Assembly (NCBI GenBank): GCA_965214375.1
Contig: OZ243947.1
Location: 2,294,001 to 2,358,000, forward strand
DNA length: 64,000 nt
Direction: 5' to 3'
From: Endobugula sp965214375
GTDB taxonomy: Bacteria > Pseudomonadota > Gammaproteobacteria > Pseudomonadales > Cellvibrionaceae
The notes below the pieces were generated by a model. That model did no database searches. It saw nothing but the letters and a program-made list of their open reading frames with translations, and was not told the DNA's origin. Position 1 is the first letter of the stretch; each line of letters starts with the position of its first letter. This document shows positions 18,753-27,044 of the stretch, in pieces. The translations under genes were made by a program, and so were the position numbers.

Positions 18753-18780
18753 GGCGCTACAATAGTAGCGCCAATTTTTT
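18753..18780 (+). terminator. Attenuating terminator between dctP and dctQ
   Basis: GGCGCTAC (18753-18760) pairs with GTAGCGCC (18765-18772) across a 4-nt loop and is followed by TTTTTT (18775-18780). Partial termination here would raise the receptor-to-permease ratio. Confidence 0.8.
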
Positions 18781-18797
18781 ATAAGGCGGAATTGATT

Positions 18798-19391
18798 ATG
18801 TACCGACTGTTATCTGTAATTGAACATATCTCTCGGATCATGGCAAGAATAGGTGGCCTCGTGCTTCTAGCTTGTGCTTTTCTGATCTTCGCAGAGATTT
18901 TTTTGCGTAAGTTAGCAGGGTATAGTTTTCAGGGGATTAATGAATACTCTGGATATGCACTGGCGATAAGTATCGCGTTTTCACTTCCTTACGCGCTGGT
19001 TAAAAAAGCGAATATCCGAGTTGACGCTTTTTACAACGTATTGCCTCCACACATACGTCCTTTGTTAGATTGGTTATCCATATTTTCGTTGACCATTCTC
19101 GCCGCATTTTTAGTGCATGCGGGACATGACGTTTTTGCAGATTCGCTGCGTTTTGAGTCGACATCCAATACGACACTGAGTACACCTTTGTGGATCCCGC
19201 AACTTATCTGGTTGTGCGGTTATATTGTATTTTTTGTTACGGCGGCGATTTTTTTACTGACGGCGACGTATCTTTTATTGACGGGACAATTTTCAGAAAT
19301 CACCCGTATAGTGGGCGAAAGAACATTAAATGAAGAGCTTACGGAAGAGATAGACAATAAAAATGAAACTCTCAAAAGCAGTAAGGAGTGA
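18798..19391 (+). CDS. dctQ: TRAP transporter small permease, DctQ family
   Basis: A 197-residue inner-membrane protein with four predicted membrane helices, the DctQ layout, including an NEYSGYALAISIAFSLPYAL segment. ATG 18798 is preferred to the in-frame TTG 18792 because AAGGCGGA at 18783-18790 is well spaced for the ATG. The C-terminus is unusually acidic and extended. It precedes dctM by 7 nt. Confidence 0.88.
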   Translation: MYRLLSVIEHISRIMARIGGLVLLACAFLIFAEIFLRKLAGYSFQGINEYSGYALAISIAFSLPYALVKKANIRVDAFYNVLPPHIRPLLDWLSIFSLTILAAFLVHAGHDVFADSLRFESTSNTTLSTPLWIPQLIWLCGYIVFFVTAAIFLLTATYLLLTGQFSEITRIVGERTLNEELTEEIDNKNETLKSSKE

Positions 19392-19398
19392 GTGAATT

Positions 19399-20679
19399 AT
19401 GTTATTAGTATCATTACTACTACTCATCGGTTTATTACTATTAGCGGTTCCGGTTGCTGCAGCATTGGGTATTCTGGGTCTTTCTTTGGATTTCCTGTTT
19501 TTTGATGGTTTTCTGCCTCTTTACATATCGGGTAGCGGTGGTTTTTGGGATACGTCGACAGGCTTTCTGTTAGTGGCTATTCCCCTGTTCATTCTTCTGG
19601 GTGAAATCATGTTGCGCAGCGGCATTGCCGAGAAAATGTATACTGCCATGAGTCATTGGTTAACCTGGTTACCAGGTGGTTTGATGCATTCCAATATTGG
19701 TGCCAGTGCGTTATTTGCAGCGACATCGGGTTCCAGTGTGGCGACAGCCGCGACGATTGGTACGGTGGCCGAGCCACAGATAGACCAGCGTAATTATAAT
19801 CGGCCATTATTTTTAGGCACGTTGGCAGTCGGTGGTACCTTGGGTATTTTGATCCCACCTTCTTTGAATATGATTATTTATGGTGTGTTGACCGACACTT
19901 CTATTCCTAAATTGTATCTTGCGGGAATTATTCCGGGATTGATGTTGGCTGGTCTATTTATTCTGACCATTCTGATTGCTTGTTTGTTAAAGAAAGAATG
20001 GGGTGGCGACAAGATTGAAGCCTCGTGGGACGATCGTATTGGTAGCCTGAAGCATCTATTGGTTCCCTTGTTTATTTTTGCGGTAGTGATTTTTTCCATT
20101 TATTTGGGGTGGGCAACCGCAACAGAGTCTGCTGCATTAGGGGTATTGTGTGCAATGATTCTGGCCGTATTAAATAGAACACTGACCTGGGAAGTCATGG
20201 CTAGTGCTTTGGAAGGCACCATGCGTACCACATCGATGGTGATTCTGATTATTCTTGCGGCGCACTTTTTAAATTATGTGTTGGCGAATATTGGTTTATC
20301 CCAAACCTTAACTAATTATGTCGCAAGTCTAGGTTTAACCTCGACAGAGACCTTATTAGCTGTGGTTGTTTTTTATGTCGTGTTAGGTTTCTTTATGGAG
20401 ACGCTGACTTTGATGGTAACGACCATTCCGATCATTGCACCGATTATTATTGATGGCGCGGGTTACGATCCGGTTTGGTTTGGTATTTTGTTAATGCTGT
20501 TGATTGAAACTGCATTGATTACACCACCTATCGGATTGAATCTTTACGTGATTCAGGGCATCAGGACAGATAACGGATCATTGAACGACGTCATTGTCGG
20601 TTCCTTACCGTTTGTTCTGGTTCTCTTCCTGATGATTGCTTTGGTGATTATCTTCCCGGGAATCGTTATTTACAGGTAA
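19399..20679 (+). CDS. dctM: TRAP transporter large permease, DctM family
   Basis: A 426-residue permease with about 12 membrane helices that uses a sodium gradient with DctQ to take up the DctP ligand. Family motifs seen are SNIGASALFAATSGSSVATAA, GTLGILIPPS and GFFMETLTLMVTTIPI. AAGGAG sits just upstream. It is the last gene of the operon; a strong hairpin terminator follows at 20701. Confidence 0.93.
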   Translation: MLLVSLLLLIGLLLLAVPVAAALGILGLSLDFLFFDGFLPLYISGSGGFWDTSTGFLLVAIPLFILLGEIMLRSGIAEKMYTAMSHWLTWLPGGLMHSNIGASALFAATSGSSVATAATIGTVAEPQIDQRNYNRPLFLGTLAVGGTLGILIPPSLNMIIYGVLTDTSIPKLYLAGIIPGLMLAGLFILTILIACLLKKEWGGDKIEASWDDRIGSLKHLLVPLFIFAVVIFSIYLGWATATESAALGVLCAMILAVLNRTLTWEVMASALEGTMRTTSMVILIILAAHFLNYVLANIGLSQTLTNYVASLGLTSTETLLAVVVFYVVLGFFMETLTLMVTTIPIIAPIIIDGAGYDPVWFGILLMLLIETALITPPIGLNLYVIQGIRTDNGSLNDVIVGSLPFVLVLFLMIALVIIFPGIVIYR

Positions 20680-20700
20680 GCATTTATTAGTAACACACAA

Positions 20701-20726
20701 AGCCAGAGAATCTCTCTGGCTTTTTT
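20701..20726 (+). terminator. Terminator between dctM and cysE
   Basis: AGCCAGAGA (20701-20709) and TCTCTGGCT (20713-20721) form a perfect 9-bp stem with a 3-nt loop, followed by TTTTTT on the plus strand. The left flank is also A-rich, so it may serve the convergent cysE as well. Confidence 0.85.
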
Positions 20727-21525
20727 ATTGGTCGCTTTTACAGCGTAACTCCTGACACATTTCCAAGGCTGGTTGTGAAGTAATGACATCGCCAATGATC
20801 TTTGCAGGAACACCGGCAACCACCTTGTGTGCAGGCACAGCTTCAAGAACCACGCTGCCCGAACTGATATGTGCGCCTTCTCCCACTGCAATATTACCAA
20901 GTATTTTTGAGCCGGCACCAATGAGAACACCTTGACGAATTTTAGGGTGGCGATCATCTGATTCTTTACCTGTACCGCCTAGTGTCACTGATTGCATAAT
21001 GGAAACATTGTCGTCAATCACGGCCGTTTCACCAATGACAATCCCTGTGGCATGGTCGAGCATAATGCCTTTACCAATGTTAGCGGCAGGGTGTATGTCT
21101 ACACTGAATACCGTCGCAATACGATTCTGTAAAAATGAAGCGAACGGGCGGCGGTTGTTTTGCCATAACCAATGAGCGACACGCCAAGATTGTAAAGCTT
21201 GAAAGCCTTTGTAGAACAAAAACGGAGTCGACAGGCAGTCACAGGCGGAGTCGCGTTCGTAAGTGGCAATCATATCCGCACGTGCTGCGGTACCAATCTG
21301 TTCCGATGCTGTCAGTGCCTCTTCAATAATTTCACGAATTAACAATGCTGAAGCTGTTGGGCTGTCGAGTTTGTTGGCTAGGTGAAAGCTCAACGCATCT
21401 TCCAATGTTTCATGGTTTAAGATGGTCGCATGCAAAAAACTGGCAAGAATCGGCTCTTGTTCAGCATGCTTTGCAGAAGTTTGACGTAACATATCCCAAA
21501 CAGGATCAATACTTTTTACATTCAT
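20725..21525 (-). CDS. cysE: Serine O-acetyltransferase
   Basis: CysE acetylates serine, the first step of cysteine synthesis. The 266-residue protein has the helical N-terminal domain and the left-handed beta-helix domain (about 140-245) built from hexapeptide repeats, with the catalytic region DIHPAANIGKGIMLDHATG and GTGKESDDRHPKI. Length is close to E. coli CysE (273). It is convergent with the TRAP operon. Confidence 0.94.
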   Translation of the reverse strand: MNVKSIDPVWDMLRQTSAKHAEQEPILASFLHATILNHETLEDALSFHLANKLDSPTASALLIREIIEEALTASEQIGTAARADMIATYERDSACDCLSTPFLFYKGFQALQSWRVAHWLWQNNRRPFASFLQNRIATVFSVDIHPAANIGKGIMLDHATGIVIGETAVIDDNVSIMQSVTLGGTGKESDDRHPKIRQGVLIGAGSKILGNIAVGEGAHISSGSVVLEAVPAHKVVAGVPAKIIGDVITSQPALEMCQELRCKSDQ

Positions 21526-21590
21526 ATTTAACAGTCTACAACGTAGGGTTCATTCTTTTTTCAAGCGGCTATTCTTACACGAAAATACCC

Positions 21591-22592
21591 TTATAACCAG
21601 CGCAGCGGTGGTTCTTGCATTGCAGCTAACTGCTCTCTGAGCGCCAGAATATGTTCTGCCCAGTAACGTTCGTTGTTAAACCAAGTGAAATTACGTGGAA
21701 AGGCAGGATCATTCCAACGACGTGCCAGCCACGCGCTATAATGCATGAGGCGTAGAGCACGTAAACTTTCAATCAGTCCCAGTTCAATCGCATTAAAATC
21801 ACAAAATTCGCTATACCCTGCCAGAATATCAGCAAGTTGGCCTTGTCGGTTGTTATCATCACCTGAGAGCATCATCCATAAGTCCTGAATAGCCGGGCCG
21901 TTGCGAGCATCATCAAAGTCAACAAAGTGGGCACGTTCATCGCGCCATAGTAGGTTGCCGCTGTGACAATCACCATGCAGGCGGATATTTTGGTAGGGAA
22001 TATCGTGAAATTTTTGCTCTATATGCCCAATAACATCGCGTGCAATGGTTTCATAAGCCGCACATAAATCGGTGGGAATAAAATTGTTCTCAAGAAGAAA
22101 GGTGCGACTTTGATGAGCATAGCTATCAATCGTTATTGTTGGACGATAGGTAAATGTGTTTTGTTTGCCGAGATTGTGAATGCGGCCGATAAAACGTCCG
22201 ATAATTTCTAGGTGATGCTTATTGTCCAGTGCGGGTGCTTGTCCGCCAACACGGGGATATAAAGCAAAGCGAAAACCACCGTATTGAAACAGCGTTTGAT
22301 GCTTGAACATTAGAGGCGGTACTACCGGGATATCCAAATCTTTGAGCGTTTGGGTAAATTGGTGTTCTTCTAAGATTTGTTCATCGCTCCAGCGCATGGG
22401 GCGGTAAAATTTGGCAATAATGGGTTGTTGACTTTCAATACCTACCTGATAAACACGGTTTTCGTAGCTATTAAGTGCCAGTATACGTGCATCACTATAT
22501 AGCCCTACGCTTTCAACGGCAGCAATAATGGTATCTGGTGTGAGTTCGTCGTAGTTGTCTTTGGCTTTTTCTTCTAACTCAGCTCTTGTCAT
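21591..22592 (-). CDS. srkA: Stress response kinase A (YihE/RdoA family)
   Basis: SrkA is a Ser/Thr kinase of the choline-kinase-like fold that limits cell death under stress. The 333-residue protein follows the family closely: ALNSYENRVYQVG, KFYRPMRWSDEQILEEHQF, the catalytic LHGDCHSGNLLW and the metal-binding VDFDDARNGPAIQDLWM. I place the start at ATG 22592; an upstream in-frame TTG at 22613 is possible. It stands alone between cysE and the divergent DUF6524 gene. Confidence 0.93.
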   Translation of the reverse strand: MTRAELEEKAKDNYDELTPDTIIAAVESVGLYSDARILALNSYENRVYQVGIESQQPIIAKFYRPMRWSDEQILEEHQFTQTLKDLDIPVVPPLMFKHQTLFQYGGFRFALYPRVGGQAPALDNKHHLEIIGRFIGRIHNLGKQNTFTYRPTITIDSYAHQSRTFLLENNFIPTDLCAAYETIARDVIGHIEQKFHDIPYQNIRLHGDCHSGNLLWRDERAHFVDFDDARNGPAIQDLWMMLSGDDNNRQGQLADILAGYSEFCDFNAIELGLIESLRALRLMHYSAWLARRWNDPAFPRNFTWFNNERYWAEHILALREQLAAMQEPPLRWL

Positions 22593-22662
22593 AGGTGCAA
22601 CTTTTAGTAACAATGGGCAAAAGACAACTATAACAAGAATGTGTTAGAAAAGAGAGTTAACT

Positions 22663-23076
22663 ATGCCTGCATCATCATTTCAGTTTTCCGGTTTTTTGCT
22701 TCGTCTTGCCTTTGCTCTGGTACTTGTATTCCTAAGCTACAATCCTTCCGGTTATTCCTTTGTACACTGGATAGGTAGTGACTTTTTAGCCCTGCCAGTA
22801 TTGGTGCTGGTAGGTATTGTGTTATTGATTGGCTGGGTGATCTTCTTAAGAGCAACACTACGCTCTCTAGGGCCGATAGGTATTATATTGGCAGTACTAT
22901 TTTTTGGTTGTATTGCCTGGGTGGCGATTTACTATAATCTGATGGCTGTGGGTAGTACGGTATTTATCTATATCGTTTTGGTTATTGTCTCGGCAATTCT
23001 ATCGTTAGGCATGTCGTGGTCGCATGTGAGAAGGCGTATGTCCGGGCAGGTGGATATGGACGATCTCGATCAATAG
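22663..23076 (+). CDS. DUF6524-like four-helix membrane protein
   Basis: A 137-residue integral membrane protein with four hydrophobic segments (about 9-27, 41-63, 71-94, 98-116). The N-terminal FLLRLAFALVLVFLSYNPSGYSF is typical of the small DUF6524 family. The C-terminus is cytoplasmic and acidic (SGQVDMDDLDQ). No function is known for the family. It is divergent from srkA and followed by copy B of the 106-bp repeat. Confidence 0.75.
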   Translation: MPASSFQFSGFLLRLAFALVLVFLSYNPSGYSFVHWIGSDFLALPVLVLVGIVLLIGWVIFLRATLRSLGPIGIILAVLFFGCIAWVAIYYNLMAVGSTVFIYIVLVIVSAILSLGMSWSHVRRRMSGQVDMDDLDQ

Positions 23077-23090
23077 TGAATGATCTTTTG

Positions 23091-23196
23091 TTCTTATACT
23101 TCGTTAAAATCGTACGCGTTCGGTCATTTATTAGTTATAAACTCCCTCGCTGTGTGCGATTTTTCCGCGTCTAAGAAAAAAATATCTATCCACTAG
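23091..23196. repeat. 106-bp dispersed hairpin repeat, copy B
   Basis: Gapless partner of 14512-14617. Its arms AAAATCGTAC (23106-23115) and GTGCGATTTT (23154-23163) pair in the same register as copy A, with the same T-G wobble position and compensating changes elsewhere. It fills the gap between the DUF6524 gene and tapT. Confidence 0.8.
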
Positions 23197-23236
23197 AAAC
23201 AGTTTTTATACAAACCACTTTTAGCGTAAACTGGTA

Positions 23237-23956
23237 TCAAAGATTTTCCAGAAAAATATGCGATTCACTGCCCTCTGGCGCAATGTTTTTTCGTGTCGCT
23301 TTTGAGTGTTGGTTAAACACTGAAAAATAATGATGCAATATTTCTGCTGATTTCTGTTCCCCTACCTCTGCCATTGCGCCAGCAGCAGCCTGAGCCGTTG
23401 ATAGCTGATTTTCTTGTGGTGCTGCACGAATAAAATTAATGGACGGTAGGTTTTCAGGGTTAATCGTGACCTTGGGTACATGTTGTAGCCATGGGCTGAG
23501 TCGCGCCATTTTTGATTTCTGTTTCCAAGTGCCATCTAGTAAAACAATACGCAGGGGACTTTTCCTATTTGTGGATGCTTGGTATTCAGTGAGTGGTGTA
23601 GCATCTTCTGATGGAAACAGTAATAGTGTCTGTCGTGATTGATCATTGAGTATATGAGTTAACTCCTGTGAAGGCTCGGTTCTATCCCATAAAAAAGCCG
23701 GTGTATTTTTAGAGAAAATATCGGCAATTAAACGCCCGGTATTGGTGGGCTTGTGTATCTCATTACGGTGCAGTAATAAAATAAATTCCACGTCGCATTT
23801 TGGTGGTTTGCGCCATTGGCAAAAGCAGGCGAAGTCAGCCATCATACACTTCTTGCAACGCTTTACAGCGCTGCCACGAGCTTTAAATGGTCGCGTAGAA
23901 ATAGAGCGGCAGTATTCCTGCAGTTGTTGAAATGAATGCGGGTCAGAGGAGTTCAT
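23237..23956 (-). CDS. tapT: tRNA-uridine aminocarboxypropyltransferase, DTW domain (TapT/YfiP-like)
   Basis: DTW-domain enzymes add an aminocarboxypropyl group from SAM to uridine (acp3U47) in tRNA. The 239-residue protein has the zinc cysteines (RCKKCMMADFACFC), the NTGRLIADIF segment and the signature LLDGTWKQKSKM, which is the DxTW motif. The last 35 residues extend past the core. It lies just downstream of a GNAT pseudogene on the same strand. Confidence 0.85.
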   Translation of the reverse strand: MNSSDPHSFQQLQEYCRSISTRPFKARGSAVKRCKKCMMADFACFCQWRKPPKCDVEFILLLHRNEIHKPTNTGRLIADIFSKNTPAFLWDRTEPSQELTHILNDQSRQTLLLFPSEDATPLTEYQASTNRKSPLRIVLLDGTWKQKSKMARLSPWLQHVPKVTINPENLPSINFIRAAPQENQLSTAQAAAGAMAEVGEQKSAEILHHYFSVFNQHSKATRKNIAPEGSESHIFLENL

Positions 23957-23983
23957 ACTCGCATTATACGGTTTGTTGAGGAA

Positions 23984-24623
23984 TTATGCGCTCATATAAC
24001 GCTGGCGTTTTTTCTCTTTGATCAATTGCATATCGGTCATTACCAAATCATAAATAATCCAAGCTGCGTTTTCCCCAATATTTAGGTTGCACAAAGCTAC
24101 GTCCTAGCTCTAAACCTTGTTCAAAATAGGGTTGCATTTCCTTGCTGTAGTTAAACAATGTGGCACTATAGAGCTGATTATTATTTTCGGTTAAACGCTT
24201 GGCATTACCGAAGCGATAAGCACCAACAATTTCCTGATCGTTTTTATCCCATAGAATGAGATGAAAATAATGACGATCATATTTGTCGATATCGCGACGT
24301 TTGTTACTGCCTTCACCAACAGCGCGGAAAGCAATTTCACGTAAGCGACCTATTTCTTTTAGTATTGGCGACAATAATGGCGTCTTACCCTGAAACTCGT
24401 ACAGGTACATTTCTTTGCCGTCTTTAGTGCTGCCTAATAATTCACACTGTACAATAGCCCAAGCGAGTTTTTTGCGACTCTCAGGGCGTGAAATACGTCT
24501 AGGTTTTGCTTGCGTAGCTGAGGGTATTAAATGTCGCTTAAATGCCTCACGTGCCAGTGATAAAGTGGCTAATGATTTTAATCGAGCTAACCGTTTGTGT
24601 GCCAGAGCATGTATGTCAGACAT
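23984..24623 (-). pseudogene. GNAT (OlsB-like, Acetyltransf_5) gene with its middle deleted
   Basis: The open frame (24048-24623, 191 residues) carries the N-terminal part of an OlsB-like N-acyltransferase domain (LREIAFRAVGEGSNKRRD, ILWDKNDQEIVGAYRFGN, LELGRSFVQPKYWGKRSLDYL) and stops just there, where relatives continue for well over 100 residues. Immediately after, in another frame, DLVMTDMQLIKEKKRQRYM ends at 23984, which looks like the true C-terminus of the same family. The simplest reading is an out-of-frame internal deletion with a junction near 24050. It lies 2 nt downstream of the phosphoesterase gene in one operon. Confidence 0.75.
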
Positions 24624-24625
24624 GG

Positions 24626-25456
24626 CTAAGCCGCCTTTTTATTGATAAAGCCAACGTCTTTTGGTAAAAGCTTGAGAGGCTTGCCCGTTATTAGCGGGCG
24701 AACTTTTGCCCAATACACCAAATTGATATTGCCATCCTGATCTTCTGTCAATAATGAGCAATTCTCGACCCAGTCGCCGTCGTTATAATAAGTTACCCCT
24801 TTTACCGTCGTTATTTCCGGGTGATGAATATGACCGCAGATAATAATATCCAGACCTTCTTTTCGAGCGCGATCGATAGCTGCATTGCGGAAGCGGGCGA
24901 TAGCGTCATTGGCACCGGGAATATGCGCTTTGATATAACCTGCGAGTAACCAGTAAGGATAGCCATGTTTAGAACGGATAAAGTTGACCCAGCGGTTAAT
25001 GAATAATAAAAATTCATAACCTTTATCTCCTATCCAAGCTTGTGCTTTACCAAAACACACTTCCTGATCAAATTGGTCACCGTGAAGTAGCAATAATTTT
25101 TTGCCATCGGCTGTGGTGTGAATATACTCACGATGGATTTCTACATGACCAAAACTCATTTGGTCGTATTTTTGTGCAGGTTCATCATGGTTGCCGGGTA
25201 AATAAATAACCTTGGTTATGTGCCCATCATCGTTGATTTCAGAGAGTGATAAGATTTTATGTAATAATTGGTTGTGGGAGGTTGGCCAGCGAAATTGCCT
25301 GCTCATTGTCCATAGGTCAACGATATCGACCACAAGAAAAAGAGTGTCTATTTTGGAGTTTTCAAGAAAGTCGAGGAGGTGCTCAGCTTTGCAATCCTGA
25401 CATCCCAGATGAATATCGGAAAGCCAGACAGTACGGTAATGCTGTTTTATCGTCAT
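24626..25456 (-). CDS. LpxH-like metallophosphoesterase
   Basis: A 276-residue calcineurin-type phosphoesterase related to UDP-2,3-diacylglucosamine hydrolases. Metal-binding motifs appear in order: WLSDIHLG, DIVDLW, LPGNHDEP, LLHGDQFD, ICGHIHHPE. The usual Gly before the second motif Asp is Val here (LFLVVDIVDLW); the Asp itself is kept. The distinct C-terminal YYNDGDWVENCSLL is typical of a subfamily found beside acyltransferase genes, matching the neighbouring GNAT remnant. Start placed at ATG 25456; other in-frame starts exist at 25468 (ATG) and 25486 (TTG). Whether it replaces LpxH is not certain. Confidence 0.78.
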   Translation of the reverse strand: MTIKQHYRTVWLSDIHLGCQDCKAEHLLDFLENSKIDTLFLVVDIVDLWTMSRQFRWPTSHNQLLHKILSLSEINDDGHITKVIYLPGNHDEPAQKYDQMSFGHVEIHREYIHTTADGKKLLLLHGDQFDQEVCFGKAQAWIGDKGYEFLLFINRWVNFIRSKHGYPYWLLAGYIKAHIPGANDAIARFRNAAIDRARKEGLDIIICGHIHHPEITTVKGVTYYNDGDWVENCSLLTEDQDGNINLVYWAKVRPLITGKPLKLLPKDVGFINKKAA

Positions 25457-25556
25457 CTTTACGCCCATCACAATAGGTTTTGGCAATGATGGATTTTTTA
25501 AATGACTGTTTTGTTAAGAAACAGTGAAATCTATGTGACAAAAAGCGCCAAAGATT

Positions 25557-25916
25557 TTAGTTTTTTGTCGCTAATGCAGGCCCGTCAAACGTAATGCCTT
25601 CCCAGCCATATTTTATAAAATTACGGATGTTGGCGTGATCGTTTCCTTCGGGGTTTTTAAGGACATCATCACGATAGTAAGCGCCAAAACAATACAATGT
25701 ATCTTGCTCTCCAAGTCCTTGTGCTTTGGCAAAGGCAAATAATTTACAAGAGCCTTCATTGGTTCCTGCTTCATTGGTCACAAGGTCTTCACCCTGGCCG
25801 TTAGTAAATTGTGTGGTTGTGTAGTCGTAATGTTCTGCGATAACGGCCATTATTTCAGCAAATTCGATGGCTTCTGGTGTCGAGCTTAGTTTGTTAAGGA
25901 ATTCATTAATAGACAT
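25557..25916 (-). CDS. HopJ-family protein
   Basis: This 119-residue protein matches the HopJ type III effector family by name, although members occur widely in non-pathogens and the effector role is doubtful here. Recognisable segments are QFTNGQGEDLVTNEAGTNEGSC, split here as FTNG and NEAGTNEGSCKLFAFA, and CFGAYYRDDVL. No type III secretion genes are in the window. Function unknown. Confidence 0.8.
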   Translation of the reverse strand: MSINEFLNKLSSTPEAIEFAEIMAVIAEHYDYTTTQFTNGQGEDLVTNEAGTNEGSCKLFAFAKAQGLGEQDTLYCFGAYYRDDVLKNPEGNDHANIRNFIKYGWEGITFDGPALATKN

Positions 25917-26029
25917 GGTGCTTCACCTACATTATTGAGTGCTTATTATAAGCATGATTTGTTAATAGATCATTGAGTTTTATGTGGAAGTCTATGGTGA
26001 TTATTATTAGTGATTTATGCAAATATCGA

Positions 26030-26058
26030 TTGCATTTGTTGTTTTTCAGGCATAGTAT
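26030..26058 (+). promoter_or_regulatory. Sigma-70-like promoter upstream of the rpiR-like gene
   Basis: TTGCAT (26030-26035) and TAGTAT (26053-26058) are separated by 17 nt. The spacing is ideal, and the site lies about 50 nt before ATG 26111. Confidence 0.5.
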
Positions 26059-26110
26059 ATTTGCATCCGGGTTGGATTAACTGTTTAGTACTACTCTGGG
26101 CAGATGCTGT

Positions 26111-27044
26111 ATGACAACACAAGAACATCAACAGCCAACAGGTGATGCGCCACAATCATTAGAAGCATTGGCGTCATTACTGGCAGATATCAAATCCGGC
26201 AACTCACCTCTGAGGCTTGGCCCCAGTGCTTTGCGTGTGTTATCTGCGATGATTTCTGGACCCAATCAGGCGTCACTTTATTCTATTTCTCATCTTGCTG
26301 ATCATTTTGGCGTTAATCCTTCAACGTTGACTCGTTTGGCAAAAGCGTTGGGTTTTGCGGGTTTTTCCGAGTTTCAGGATATTTTTCGCCGTTATACGGC
26401 TAATACGGGTTCGTTTTACAGTGAGCGAGCTGATGAATTATTGCATTATCAAAGTGAACATCATGGCTTGGATCTCGCCGCTAAAATTGCCAGCGAAGAA
26501 ATACCAATATTAAAACCATGCTCGCTAATATGACAGCCGAGACGTTGGACGCTGTTGTTGAATTATTACTGCAGGCAGATCGGGTGCGTACCCATGGTTT
26601 GCGTCAGTCTTACCCAATAGCAGCTTATCTGTCTTATGGTCTGGGGTTGATTCGTAAAAATGTGTCCACACTGAGTTTTGCCGAGCATGGTGTGGTTCAT
26701 GGTATTTCCCAGTTATCTCAAGGTGATGTGTGATGTGTGATGTGTTATTTGCCATTGGCTGCAAACCTTATACACGCAATACCATTATTGCCGCGCAGTT
26801 GGCGCAAGAGCAGGGTATTACTATTATTGCGATTACTGACAGCTATTCATCACCATTGGCAGAATGTGCGGCGCATACTTTTGTGACTCCGACCAGCGGT
26901 ACTTTTTTTAGTAATAATATGGGGTCGTCGCTGGTCTTGATTGAGGTCTTGCTATCACTTCTGGCTCAGCGTCTGGGTGATTCTGCATTACGTTCATTAC
27001 GACATTACGAACGCCTGATTAATGAAATGCAGGTGGACGTATGA
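26111..27044 (+). pseudogene. RpiR-family regulator broken by two frameshifts
   Basis: RpiR regulators have an N-terminal HTH and a C-terminal sugar-isomerase (SIS) domain. Here the HTH (about residues 30-105; LADHFGVNPSTLTRLAKALGF) is in one frame to 26533. The SIS domain then continues in a second frame (MLANMTAETLDAVVEL...HGISQLSQGDV, to 26733) and a third (VLFAIGCKPYTRNT... to 27044). The first shift lies near 26499-26510. The second is inside a three-copy TGATGTG repeat; a single copy would restore SQGDVLFAIG. The gene leads the crotonase/acyl-CoA synthetase/TRAP cluster and overlaps its first gene by 4 nt, so it was probably the local regulator. Confidence 0.88.
26724..26744 (+). repeat. 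Three tandem copies of TGATGTG inside the rpiR-like gene
   Basis: Copies are at 26724-26730, 26731-26737 and 26738-26744. The net gain over one copy is 14 bp, which shifts the frame. Removing two copies gives an uninterrupted SIS-domain reading. Confidence 0.9.

Noticed and set aside
25557..25916. Type III effector system
   Set aside because: HopJ-family proteins are widespread without secretion systems and no secretion genes occur here.
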